A DNA stretch of 64,000 nucleotides from contig CAVUPU010000001.1 in NCBI GenBank assembly GCA_963743425.1, forward strand, positions 1 through 64,000. The letters run 5' to 3'. The position numbers were made by a program, and so were the translations under genes. Positions within the stretch are counted from its first letter, which is position 1, and each line of letters begins with the position of its first letter. A model generated the notes under the pieces. It made no database searches and had not been told where the DNA came from. It was given only the letters and a program-made list of their open reading frames with translations. The stretch is from JAJVID01 sp963743425. GTDB taxonomy: Bacteria; Acidobacteriota; Blastocatellia; RBC074. This document shows, one piece after another, positions 52,168 through 63,736 of this stretch.

Positions 52168-54663
52168 TTCGCATCTGAGCGCGATCATCGGATCCACCTT
52201 CGTCGCCCGTCGCGCCGGAACGAGCGCGGCGAGCAACGCTACTCCCACCAGCAACAACGCGACACCGGCAAAAGTCGCCGGATCGGTGGCGCTCACGCCG
52301 AAGAGCAGGCTCGCGAGCAGCCGCGTCAACAACAACGAGCCGATGACGCCGATCGTCGCGCCGGCGGCGATCAGCATTCCGCCCTGCCCCATCACCAGCC
52401 TCAGAACGTCTCCGGCCGTCGCGCCTAAAGCCATCCTGACGCCGATCTCCTTTGTCCGCTCTGCGACCGCGTAAGCCATCACGCCGTAGACGCCCATCAC
52501 AGCGAGGGCGAGCGCGACGGCGGCGAAGACCGAGAAGATGACCAGGCTGAAGCGGCGTTGGTCGAGCGAGGAGGAGAAGATTTGTTGAATCGTGCGGAAA
52601 CTGACAGGCAATTCCGGGTTGAGCGCGCGCGTCGTCCGGCTCATAGCGGCAGTGAGCGTCGCCGGGTCGGCCTGCGCCCGCACGACGATTGAGATCTGCG
52701 AAAGCGGTGGGCGCTGGAGCGCATTGCCATAGACCGTCGGCTGCGCGTCAGCATCCAGTCCGTCGGCGCGCACATCGCCGACGACGCCGACAATGTGCAA
52801 CAGGCGCAGATCAGTGTCCATGTTCCCGAACTGAATGCGCTTGCCTATCGGGTCTTCATTCGGCCAGTACTTCCGGGCGAGCGACTGGCTGATGACCGCT
52901 ACGTGTTGGCCTTCGAGCCTGTCGCCCTCGTCGAAGACGCGGCCCTTCACAAGCGGGATACCCGCCGCGGCGAAGTAGCCCACGCTCGCAACGCGGTAAT
53001 CGGCGTAGCCTATCTTCGCCGGGTTATTGTCAATCCAGAATGTTCCGTCGCCGCGATCGCCGTCCATTGGCACGCCGTTGACGCCGCCGATCGCGACGAC
53101 GCCGGGCAGGTTTCTGAGACCGTCGAGCAACTGCCGATAAAACAGCGTCTGCCGCCACCGATACTCTACATATTCGTCCGGCTCGGGCAGGCTCTCCGGC
53201 ATGCCGCCTCCCTCCATCATCCGCTCGAAGGCTCGCACGACTTGCTGTTCGTGCCGTCCGCGATCCGGGCCGGTGTAATCCGGCAATGACAGATCCATAA
53301 CGATGGCGCTCTCGGCGCGGAAGCCGGGATCAACCTGAAGCAGCCGGTAAAAACTCTTGCCGAGCAGCCCCGCCCCCGTCAGCAGCGCGAGCGTCAAAGC
53401 CACCTGCGCCACGACGAGCGCGCTCCGCAGCCGGTTGCTCGTAGCTTGCCCCGCCTGGCCGCGCCCGCCGTCCTTCAGGTTGTCGTGCAGTTCGTTTTGC
53501 GAGAGTCGCGCGACCGGCGCGAGGCCGAGCGCGACCGCGATGAACAACGCGAGGCCGAGCGTAAAACCGAGCGCCCGCATGTCCACTCCGATCTCATCTG
53601 CGCGCGGCACACTGCCAGGATTCAATCCGATTAGCAGGTCCACGCCCCAGAGCGCAAATAGCGCGCCGAGCGCCCCGGCGATCAGAGCCAGCAGCGCATT
53701 CTCCGTCACGAACTGCGCCGCAAGTCTCCGCCTCGTCGCCCCGAGCGCAGCGCGCACGGCAAGCTCTTTCTGCCGCGCCGTCATTTGCGCGAGCAACAGG
53801 TTCGCCACGTTCGCGCAAGCCACCATCAACAGAAATCCGACGGCGGCGAGGACGATCAGCAACAGGTTCTTCGTGTCGCCGACTATGAACTCGTGGATCG
53901 GGATCGCGGCAATGTCCACGGCGTCTACGTCCTTGCCGTGTTCCTGCTTGATCTGCCTGGCGATGGCGCTCAGGTCGGAGCGGGCCTGCTCGATCGTTAC
54001 GCCGCTCTTGAGCCGCGCAAACACGCTCCAGTTGTGCGCCGAGCGTGAGGTCTCTGGCGGAAGTAGCTCGCGCGGCGCCCACACATCGAATCCCTGTGGG
54101 AAACTGAAGCCCGGCGGCATCACGCCGACCACATCGAAGACCCGATCGCTGATCAGCAGTCTCACTCCGGCCAGATCAGCGCGCCCGCCGAGTCCCCTCT
54201 GCCAGAAGCCGTGGCTGACTACGGCTATCTGCTTGCCGCCGTCTTTAGCATCTTCAGGCAGGAACGCTCGACCGGCGAGCGGCGCGACACCCAACACGCG
54301 GAAGAAATCATTCGTCGCGAAGAGTACTCGCGCACGCAACGGCTCGCTGCCGCCCGTTACCGTCTCCATCCCACCGGCGTACTCGGCGACGGCTTCGAGG
54401 CTGCGGTTGCGCTTGCGCACATCGCGGAAGTTCGGGTCGGTGAAGGCCACCGGGCGGCCCTTCTCGTTCACCTCGCGCATCTGCACGACACGGTCAGCCC
54501 CAGGATAAGGCAGCGAACGTAGCAGCGCCGCGTCCACGATGCTGAAGATGGCCGTGCAGGCGCCAATGCCCAGCGCCAATGTCAGTACGGCGATCGAGGT
54601 AAAGCCGGGCTTCTTCAGCAACATTCGCGCGCCGTAGCGCAGGTCTTGTAAGAGTGTTTGCAT
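52165..54663 (-). CDS. ADOP-family (MacB/FtsX-like) permease, copy 2
   Basis: 832 aa, same architecture as copy 1: QTLLQDLRYGARMLLKKPGF start, TM1, MacB-like periplasmic core, FtsX domain (RQKELAVRAALGATRRRL), second core, second FtsX domain (RTKEIGVRMALGATAGDVL), ending PARRATKVDPMIALRCE. A GGGAGGAATTC segment precedes the ATG. It is the first gene of a three-gene minus-strand run (this gene, chimeric peptidase, copy 1), each separated by heptamer repeats or short gaps. Copies differ widely in the periplasmic cores, so they are old duplicates. Confidence 0.92.
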   Translation of the reverse strand: MQTLLQDLRYGARMLLKKPGFTSIAVLTLALGIGACTAIFSIVDAALLRSLPYPGADRVVQMREVNEKGRPVAFTDPNFRDVRKRNRSLEAVAEYAGGMETVTGGSEPLRARVLFATNDFFRVLGVAPLAGRAFLPEDAKDGGKQIAVVSHGFWQRGLGGRADLAGVRLLISDRVFDVVGVMPPGFSFPQGFDVWAPRELLPPETSRSAHNWSVFARLKSGVTIEQARSDLSAIARQIKQEHGKDVDAVDIAAIPIHEFIVGDTKNLLLIVLAAVGFLLMVACANVANLLLAQMTARQKELAVRAALGATRRRLAAQFVTENALLALIAGALGALFALWGVDLLIGLNPGSVPRADEIGVDMRALGFTLGLALFIAVALGLAPVARLSQNELHDNLKDGGRGQAGQATSNRLRSALVVAQVALTLALLTGAGLLGKSFYRLLQVDPGFRAESAIVMDLSLPDYTGPDRGRHEQQVVRAFERMMEGGGMPESLPEPDEYVEYRWRQTLFYRQLLDGLRNLPGVVAIGGVNGVPMDGDRGDGTFWIDNNPAKIGYADYRVASVGYFAAAGIPLVKGRVFDEGDRLEGQHVAVISQSLARKYWPNEDPIGKRIQFGNMDTDLRLLHIVGVVGDVRADGLDADAQPTVYGNALQRPPLSQISIVVRAQADPATLTAAMSRTTRALNPELPVSFRTIQQIFSSSLDQRRFSLVIFSVFAAVALALAVMGVYGVMAYAVAERTKEIGVRMALGATAGDVLRLVMGQGGMLIAAGATIGVIGSLLLTRLLASLLFGVSATDPATFAGVALLLVGVALLAALVPARRATKVDPMIALRCE

Positions 54664-54926
54664 GAATTCCTCCCGTTGATCGCCAGTTCACAGTTAGCGA
54701 AAGACACGCCTTCTCGCGCGTTGCATTGCCAAAGCTGTGCCAATGCGGCTGTGAAGCTAATTGGCAAAATCGTTTGGTTTAGCCGGGTTTATTAGGCTGT
54801 GCGCTCTTGCCGGGTGTGCGTTTTTGGGAATTGCGAGTCCCAGAATCGAAAACGCCGCAGCACGCGGAAATAGCAGAACACATAATAGGCAAAGAAACGG
54901 CGGAAAAATTGACAGCGCAAAAAAGC

Positions 54927-54960
54927 GACCGTAAACTTACCGCTCGGTAAGTTTACGGTC
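54927..54960. repeat. Perfect 16-bp inverted repeat with 2-nt loop
   Basis: GACCGTAAACTTACCG (54927-54942), CT, and its reverse complement (54945-54960). It lies in the gap 54664-55288; the part before it (54664-54926) has no recognisable gene or site apart from the upstream region of the ADOP gene. Confidence 0.88.
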
Positions 54961-54990
54961 ACAACCAGGCAATCATAGCGCGAACTGTCG

Positions 54991-55244
54991 AGCTAAAGTT
55001 TCTACAGATGTCTTTGCGCCAGAGGCGCAGCGGATATTAGCCGGTGGTGGAGCGAAGCGTAACCACCGGAACCGGTGGAGTGATCTATTCCAGCCCCGGA
55101 GGGGCGACAGACCGAGCCTCAGTCTGTCGCCCCTCCGGGGCTGGGTTGATGATCTCGATCGCATCCGGTGGTTTCTCCACCGGCTAATATCCGGCGTCCC
55201 TCCGGGACGAAGAGTAATCCCGGATTTGTATAGAAACTTTAGCT
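54991..55244. repeat. 254-nt nested multi-stem intergenic element
   Basis: Outer stem AGCTAAAGTTTCTA (54991-55004) with 55231-55244; second stem GGATATTAGCCGGTGG (55032-55047) with 55177-55192; inner perfect 21-bp stem 55091-55111 with 55123-55143, rich in CCCCGGAGGGG. Extra small hairpins: GCGCC/GGCGC at 55016-55028, CCACCGG/CCGGTGG at 55063-55078, GTCCC/GGGAC at 55196-55208. The set would fold into a branched structure on either strand. It may be a non-autonomous mobile element or a structured RNA. Confidence 0.8.
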
Positions 55245-55288
55245 GCCGAGTTTGCGCCGCTTCCGCAACTGAGCGTGTAAATTTCGAT

Positions 55289-55576
55289 ATGCAACAACCT
55301 ATCTGGAACTTCGAGCAGAAACCGACGGATGAGCAGTTGGATGAAACCGGCGTCAATCTGCGCGCCTATTTCGACCGAATGGATGATGAGAAGATGCGGC
55401 AGTACGATCCGCCCTGGAGCGACGAACAGGTCGTCGAGTGGGACGGCAACTTCCGCGACGACGGAAATCTGATGATGTTTTGCTGTGAACGCGATGTCGA
55501 GGTGGATGAATACCGTCGCGTGCTGGAAGAATGCATTGAGTATCGCAACAGGGTCAGGGAAAAACTGCTCGGTTGA
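55289..55576 (+). CDS. Hypothetical acidic protein
   Basis: 95 aa from the ATG at 55289 (the open frame extends upstream into the multi-stem element, so a later start is chosen). Acidic, with many Asp/Glu and several aromatic residues; FDRMDDEKMRQYDPPWSDEQ in the middle; two adjacent Cys in FCCERD. No domain recognised and no strong ribosome site. It is isolated between two repeat elements. Function unknown. Confidence 0.5.
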   Translation: MQQPIWNFEQKPTDEQLDETGVNLRAYFDRMDDEKMRQYDPPWSDEQVVEWDGNFRDDGNLMMFCCERDVEVDEYRRVLEECIEYRNRVREKLLG

Positions 55577-55581
55577 GATCT

Positions 55582-55679
55582 CATTTTCCATTTTCCATTT
55601 TAGATTTGTCATTTGTCATTGACTGAGAGGAACTGAGCGCAATGACAAATGACAAATCTAAAATGGAAAATGGAAAATG
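55582..55679. repeat. Perfect 39-bp inverted repeat built from AAAATGG and GACAAAT heptamers
   Basis: Arms 55582-55620 and 55641-55679 are exact reverse complements; 20-base loop. Each arm holds tandem TTTTCCA units and tandem ATTTGTC units (complements AAAATGG and GACAAAT). Lies between convergent genes. Confidence 0.93.
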
Positions 55680-55707
55680 GTTTGTGGTCGCAGATCCTTT
55701 TCGCTCA

Positions 55708-56739
55708 TCAATACTCACACAGCGGGCTGTGGACCTCGTACCGTTTGACGTCCTTGAAGCCTTCGCCCTGATGGCAATCCGCGCAGATCGGCGCCCGTAA
55801 GACGCGGCGGTGTTTGAAGCTCGAATTGGCGTGGACCTGATGGCAGCTCAGACAGGTGATTGATTCATTGCCGTATAGCGCGACGTCACGCGCGTTGCGC
55901 CAGACGTGGCGGTCTCCCGCGTTCAGCTTCTGATCATCGGCCTTGGCCCAATCCACTTCCAAATCCTGAAACAGATTGTCGCCCGCCACGAAATTGTTTT
56001 GGTAGGGCAGACCCGTTGACCGCGATTTCGATTCGCGCAGGTGGCATTGCGCGCAGATCGAGGTAATCGCCCTGGCGTCATTGCGCCGCTTTTTCGACAA
56101 CAGGACCAGCGATGTGTCATTGGTGTGATTGAGGTCAACGGGGCCGTGGCAGGTGTAGCAATCCAGCCCGAACGCGCTGAAGGCTCTGGTCTCGGGATCA
56201 ACCGCTGTCGTGTGACAGCCCGCGCACCGGTTGGCGAACTTTTCTTTGTCCCACGCGAGCTTCTCGTGATCAATCAACGTAGCAGGTTGGCCGTTCGCGC
56301 CGAGCGCGGCCTGCGCATTGAGCATAGTGAATTTGCCGTAGCCCTCTTTCTTCAGAAAGCGCACGCGGCGCCGGCTGCCGATGAAGTATTCGATTTGCTT
56401 CGCGGCGTCTGCAAGAGCCGGCAAGGATTCAAGCATTTTGGTCAATTCCGGCGCATCTTCGCGCTGCCGCACCGTAACGCCGTGCGCGTTCTTCTGCCAC
56501 GAGGGGCCGATGTCGTTACGATGGCAGAAGAGGCATTCGTCGCCGTGCACGAATTCCGGGATCGGTTTGCCGACGTGATTGCCGCCCCATGCTTTCGGAT
56601 CAACCGGCTTCTGCTCCGGCTTGTTCTGATCCTGTCCGCTCGCGGCGCCGTTGAAGCATAGAGCGAAAAGCGCGAACGCGCAAACAACCAGCGACTTTGC
56701 GATGGCGGTTGGCCGCGTGATTTTGCTTCTCGAACGCAT
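55708..56739 (-). CDS. Six-haem c-type cytochrome
   Basis: 343 aa from ATG 56739, which gives a clean signal peptide (IAKSLVVCAFALFALCFNGA). Six CxxCH haem sites are visible: CLFCH, CAGCH, CYTCH, CAQCH, CLSCH and CADCH. Similar to multihaem 'cytochrome c554/NapC-like' proteins that shuttle electrons in the periplasm. A longer frame from 56799 would translate the 35-bp inverted repeat and is rejected. It follows the YHS-like gene on the same strand and could work with the quinoprotein/peroxidase genes further along (inference). Confidence 0.85.
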   Translation of the reverse strand: MRSRSKITRPTAIAKSLVVCAFALFALCFNGAASGQDQNKPEQKPVDPKAWGGNHVGKPIPEFVHGDECLFCHRNDIGPSWQKNAHGVTVRQREDAPELTKMLESLPALADAAKQIEYFIGSRRRVRFLKKEGYGKFTMLNAQAALGANGQPATLIDHEKLAWDKEKFANRCAGCHTTAVDPETRAFSAFGLDCYTCHGPVDLNHTNDTSLVLLSKKRRNDARAITSICAQCHLRESKSRSTGLPYQNNFVAGDNLFQDLEVDWAKADDQKLNAGDRHVWRNARDVALYGNESITCLSCHQVHANSSFKHRRVLRAPICADCHQGEGFKDVKRYEVHSPLCEY

Positions 56740-56756
56740 GAGGCTATTGAAGATCG

Positions 56757-56849
56757 CCCCTGGGTACGCATCGCTTCCAGCGTGCGAGGCTCCGATCAAA
56801 GACCGAGTAATGGAAGCCTCGCACGCTGGAAGCGATGCGTACCCAGGGG
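56757..56849. repeat. Perfect 35-bp inverted repeat with 23-nt loop
   Basis: Arms 56757-56791 and 56815-56849, no mismatch. It fills nearly all of the gap between the cytochrome signal peptide and the stop of the YHS-like gene (56853). Confidence 0.92.
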
Positions 56850-56852
56850 ATT

Positions 56853-57401
56853 TTATGACTTCGGCTTTTTGATCGCGCCTTCGACCGGGCTTTTCGCCCC
56901 CTCGGCGTATTTCGCGCCAATCAGCGCGTAGGTCTTCTCCGCGCGCAGTTTCAGTTGTTCAAGACCTTTCTGAAAATCCTCTTCCTTGAAATTCTCGTCA
57001 CAGAACGCGCAGCAGCTTTCAAAAGTCAGACCGAGCCGCTTCCACTGCAGCATCCCGCCGGGCGCGACCTGATCGGTCACCGGGCACCAGATCACGCTCA
57101 TCGCGCGCATGAAGTTGTTGATGAATCGTTGGCGCTCAGCCGCTTTGGCGTATTTGTCCGGGTCTTTCAAAAACTTCTCCTGCGCGTCCGCCTTACTCCC
57201 GCGATAGGTCACGCCTTTGTAATCCCATATGGGCAGCTTCGGATCGGATGGTTCCAGATAGACCGGGCAGAGATCTACAGATTTCTGCGCTTCGGAGATT
57301 TTGACCTTCTCGAGCGTCACCGCGTCGGCGGGTAGTTGGGCGAAAGCGGCGCCCGCCGTCGCAAGGAGTATGAAAACTATCAATGCCAATCGTCGCAACA
57401 T
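56853..57401 (-). CDS. Secreted YHS-like cysteine protein
   Basis: 182 aa. Signal peptide LALIVFILLATAGAAFAQ, then a YHS-like metal-binding pattern: LCPVYLEPSDPKLPIWDYKG with YRGSKADAQEKFLKDPDKYA, and a second part CPVTDQVAPGGMLQWKRLG followed by FESCCAFC. The duplicated 'CPV...GxxY/W...CCxxC' arrangement suggests two YHS-like halves that bind copper or another metal. AGAGGAAA precedes the ATG. It lies in a minus-strand row of periplasmic redox genes. Specific role unknown. Confidence 0.65.
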   Translation of the reverse strand: MLRRLALIVFILLATAGAAFAQLPADAVTLEKVKISEAQKSVDLCPVYLEPSDPKLPIWDYKGVTYRGSKADAQEKFLKDPDKYAKAAERQRFINNFMRAMSVIWCPVTDQVAPGGMLQWKRLGLTFESCCAFCDENFKEEDFQKGLEQLKLRAEKTYALIGAKYAEGAKSPVEGAIKKPKS

Positions 57402-57448
57402 ATTTCATTTCCTCTATACCTGAGCGCATACGACTCGTAATTCCTTGT

Positions 57449-59440
<1,992 letters not shown>

Positions 59441-59454
59441 GCTGGGTCTCCTTT

Positions 59455-60882
59455 TCAATATCCTCTCTTCAGGTCTTCATTGAGCGAGTTCAAGAACGCG
59501 ACAAGCGGAGCGATCTCCGCCGCGCCGATCCTGATCTTCGCCAACTCCTCATCGCCTTCGCGGACGCGACCCGCGCGGGCCATATCGCTTAAACGAATTA
59601 TCTCTCCCAAAGTTTCTTCCAGCGTTTGAATAGAGCCGTTGTGAAAATAGGGATGCGTGTAAGCCAGATTGCGCAGCGTTGGCGTTTTGAACGTGGCGAT
59701 CATCCTTCGCAGGAAAATGTCATCACTCTCTCCGGCGCGGCGCAGCGGCGATGTTTTCAGATCAACGAAATTCCAGAAGCCCAGGTCAGTCTCGCCCGGC
59801 TTCTCCTTCGACGGATTTTCGCGGAACTGCGCCGACGGGCGGCGCGCCGACGCGGCGTCAGGAATCGCCAGCGCCGCGAATTTGCCTTCGCCACCATCAC
59901 TATGGACGCGATCGTAATCAACCTGGCTGACACCCTTGTTGTGAAATGAAAAATCGGTGAAGAGCGGCGGCGTATGGCAGGTCGCGCAATTGCCAGCTTT
60001 CGTGTCGAAGAATATCTTCAGCCCTTTGAGCGCCGCCGCGTTGAAATCCCTCGTGAGCTTGATCGCGCCTTTCGACTCGATCGAATCGATCCCGGCCAGC
60101 AGCCGTCGCGCGAAGGCGTTGCCGTCTTCGCCCGGCGCGGGTTTGCTCTCCAACCGGTTGGCTTCGATGAATTTGTCGTAGGGAGAATCTTTGCGCGTGT
60201 TGAGCGTGCGGATGAAGCCGGCCAGGGCTTTGGCTATCAGTTCGACTACTTCGTCGCGGCCGAGTTTTTCAACGTCAACGTTGAACGCCGCTTTGAACTG
60301 ATTTCGATACGACTCCGCGCCGTCGTCATTCGATATGACGGCGCGCGCGCGTTCGAAGGCCTGGGCCTCTTCGCCCGGCAGCCATCCCATCGGACGCCCC
60401 GAGATGGTGCCTCTGACCAGTTCTTCCAGCGAGCCGAATTCGCCGTCGTGATGCAGCCGGGGCATTTCAGCCACGTCGAAGATCGTCGGCGAATTTCGCA
60501 ACCCGAGCCGGCGGCGGTCCTGCGCGCGCGACGAGACCCAGCTTCGGTTGAAGAAATCGGCGTAGGCGCGCAAGCCCTGCGGGTCCTGGTTGAACAGATG
60601 GCAATTGCTGCAACTCGCGGGCAGGTCTCCCTCGGGAGTCGAGAACCGGTCGTCGTTGAACAAACGCTCGCCTAGATGGATTACGGCTGATCTTTCCTGT
60701 TTCTGTTGAGATTGGCCGAGCGCGGGTCGAGTGAGATCGCCTGTTAAGCGTGAAAGCGCCAGACAAAAAAATGTCAGACAGAAAAACAGGAAGCGGGGAA
60801 TGGGGAATGGGGAATGGGGAATGGGGGGCTTTTCCTCTGTTCCCACTCCCCACTCCCCACTCCCCGTCTTTCTGTCTGACAT
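59455..60882 (-). CDS. Di-haem cytochrome c peroxidase family protein
   Basis: 475 aa. Two haem sites, CSNCH and CATCH; HHDGEFGSLEELV and FKTPTLRNLAYTHPYFHNGS are family signatures (MauG/CcpA). It would reduce H2O2 or perform MauG-like oxidation in the periplasm. The ATG at 60882 is chosen because AAGAGGAG precedes it by 8 bases; ATG 60903 is possible. The region before the mature domain is repeat DNA: residues about 9-30 (GSGEWGVG..PIPHSPFPIPR) come from GGGGAAT-type heptamers and the hydrophobic export core FLFFCLTFFCLALS from the stem that encloses them. The signal peptide is therefore supplied, at least in part, by the repeat. Confidence 0.85.
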   Translation of the reverse strand: MSDRKTGSGEWGVGTEEKPPIPHSPFPIPRFLFFCLTFFCLALSRLTGDLTRPALGQSQQKQERSAVIHLGERLFNDDRFSTPEGDLPASCSNCHLFNQDPQGLRAYADFFNRSWVSSRAQDRRRLGLRNSPTIFDVAEMPRLHHDGEFGSLEELVRGTISGRPMGWLPGEEAQAFERARAVISNDDGAESYRNQFKAAFNVDVEKLGRDEVVELIAKALAGFIRTLNTRKDSPYDKFIEANRLESKPAPGEDGNAFARRLLAGIDSIESKGAIKLTRDFNAAALKGLKIFFDTKAGNCATCHTPPLFTDFSFHNKGVSQVDYDRVHSDGGEGKFAALAIPDAASARRPSAQFRENPSKEKPGETDLGFWNFVDLKTSPLRRAGESDDIFLRRMIATFKTPTLRNLAYTHPYFHNGSIQTLEETLGEIIRLSDMARAGRVREGDEELAKIRIGAAEIAPLVAFLNSLNEDLKRGY

Positions 60883-60886
60883 TTTT
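60767..60886. repeat. 18-bp inverted repeat enclosing GGGGAAT and CCCCACT heptamers
   Basis: Outer arms 60767-60784 and 60869-60886 are exact reverse complements (AAAAATGTCAGACAGAAA). Inside, GGGGAAT x5 (60795-60828) faces CCCCACT x3 (60842-60865). It overlaps the N-terminal coding part of the di-haem peroxidase. Confidence 0.92.
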
Positions 60887-60928
60887 CTGTCTCCTCTTCC
60901 CATGTTCGCTTGCCGGCTTACAGCCCAT

Positions 60929-61903
60929 TCACTCCTTGATCGGATGGCCTTCGATCAATTCGATGCGAATTTTATCCGGCCCTTCGATGAATGCGAATTT
61001 GATCTTGCCGCCGGCGACCGAACGAATCTCATCTGTCACTTTGACGCCGTCTTTGCGCAGCTTCTCCAAAGCTTCAGGCAGATTCGCGACGCTGAATCCG
61101 ACGTGGTCAACGACGCGGCCCTTGGTCGATTCAAGCTCGGTCTTGCCTTTCCAATGCTCAGGATAAGCCTTCTTCGGGTACTCGACCGGATAGATGATGA
61201 TGTTGACGTTGTCCATCGCGAGCGACATCGAAGGGCCGATCTGGTAGCTGCGATAAAAACGGGGTTCGCGCGACGGCGCGCGAGTCCCGCGACGTTTGGC
61301 GCCGAAATACTTCTCATACCATTCGCCGGCCGCCACCGGGTCGGCGCTGAACATGTGCAGGTGGCCGAAGTGATGATGCCCCGCCGTGTTGATCTCGATC
61401 AGAGCTTTGTCCGGGCTTTCGATGTAGGCGTAAAAGAACCGCCCTGTGGCGCCGGTATTGCCGCCGATGTCGCTGATGTCCGTCAACGGCGTGAAGAACT
61501 TCGTGCCCGCGGCCACATGCTTTTCATAAGTCGCCTTCATATCCTCCGCGCCCCAGCCGAAATGCCATATCGCCGAAGTCAATTCCCAGGGCGGGGCCTT
61601 TTCGACTTTGGTGAACAGCAACCAGGATTTCTGCGCCCAGACCGCGTCGAGCATTCCAGCGAACTTCGCCTTCTCGCAATCGAATTTCGAGGTGTAGAAA
61701 TCAATCGCGCCTTTCGGGTCGAGGGTATTCAGGTGCAGGTGATGGAAATGGGCTTCGGGAAACTGCGCCTCGGCGGGTTTGTTTTCCGCAGTCGGCGGCT
61801 TCGTCTCCTGCGCGTTGAAGCCGGATACGCACAACGCCAACGCCGCTAAAAAGAGAAGAAAGCTGACTGGTACAGGCCATAGCCAATTTTTTTTCCTAAG
61901 CAT
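60929..61903 (-). CDS. Secreted VOC (glyoxalase/bleomycin-resistance) family protein
   Basis: 324 aa. Signal peptide (VPVSFLLFLAALALCVSGF). Two VOC beta-alpha-beta-beta-beta modules: the first begins EAHFHHLHLNTLDPKGAIDF, the second TAGHHHFGHLHMFSADPVAA; VVDHVGFSVANLPEAL near the end gives another metal-site strand. Usually a divalent-metal enzyme such as a dioxygenase or isomerase; export is unusual for the family but seen in Acidobacteriota. GGAGAAATCTCC, a 12-base palindrome just ahead of the ATG, contains the ribosome site and could hide it. Substrate unknown. Confidence 0.82.
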   Translation of the reverse strand: MLRKKNWLWPVPVSFLLFLAALALCVSGFNAQETKPPTAENKPAEAQFPEAHFHHLHLNTLDPKGAIDFYTSKFDCEKAKFAGMLDAVWAQKSWLLFTKVEKAPPWELTSAIWHFGWGAEDMKATYEKHVAAGTKFFTPLTDISDIGGNTGATGRFFYAYIESPDKALIEINTAGHHHFGHLHMFSADPVAAGEWYEKYFGAKRRGTRAPSREPRFYRSYQIGPSMSLAMDNVNIIIYPVEYPKKAYPEHWKGKTELESTKGRVVDHVGFSVANLPEALEKLRKDGVKVTDEIRSVAGGKIKFAFIEGPDKIRIELIEGHPIKE

Positions 61904-61920
61904 GGAGATTTCTCCGTAAT

Positions 61921-62003
61921 GTAGGGGCAGACCTGCGTGTCTGCCCCGGTTTCAGGAAGGCGCGCCTCATCACACCGGGACAGACACACAGGTCTGCCCC
62001 TAC
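61921..62003. repeat. 23-bp inverted repeat (22/23) with outer GTAGGGGC word
   Basis: Arms 61921-61943 and 61981-62003 pair with one mismatch; a second, imperfect stem CCCCGGT/ACCGGGA lies just inside. It lies between the amidohydrolase and VOC genes, filling most of the gap; the remainder to 62093 shows nothing else. Confidence 0.88.
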
Positions 62004-62093
62004 GTTGTCGCAATTAACGCGGCCAAAAATGGGCGCCCCAACGCGCCGGATTGCGCATCAGACCGCCCATTCATCGCTTGCCGCGGGAGCGGT

Positions 62094-63641
<1,548 letters not shown>

Positions 63642-63663
63642 ATGATGACTCCTTGGGGAAAGG

Positions 63664-63728
63664 TTCGTAGTACCGCCTTCAGGCGGAAGCGGAATCCTTC
63701 CGCTTCCGCCTGAAGGCGGTACTACGAA
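63664..63728. repeat. Perfect 31-bp inverted repeat with 3-nt loop
   Basis: Arms 63664-63694 and 63698-63728, no mismatch. Contains AGTACCG/CGGTACT, a relative of the word shared by repeats at 5444 and 47985. Lies between the amidohydrolase start and the stop of the last gene. Confidence 0.93.
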
Positions 63729-63736
63729 CGCAATAT

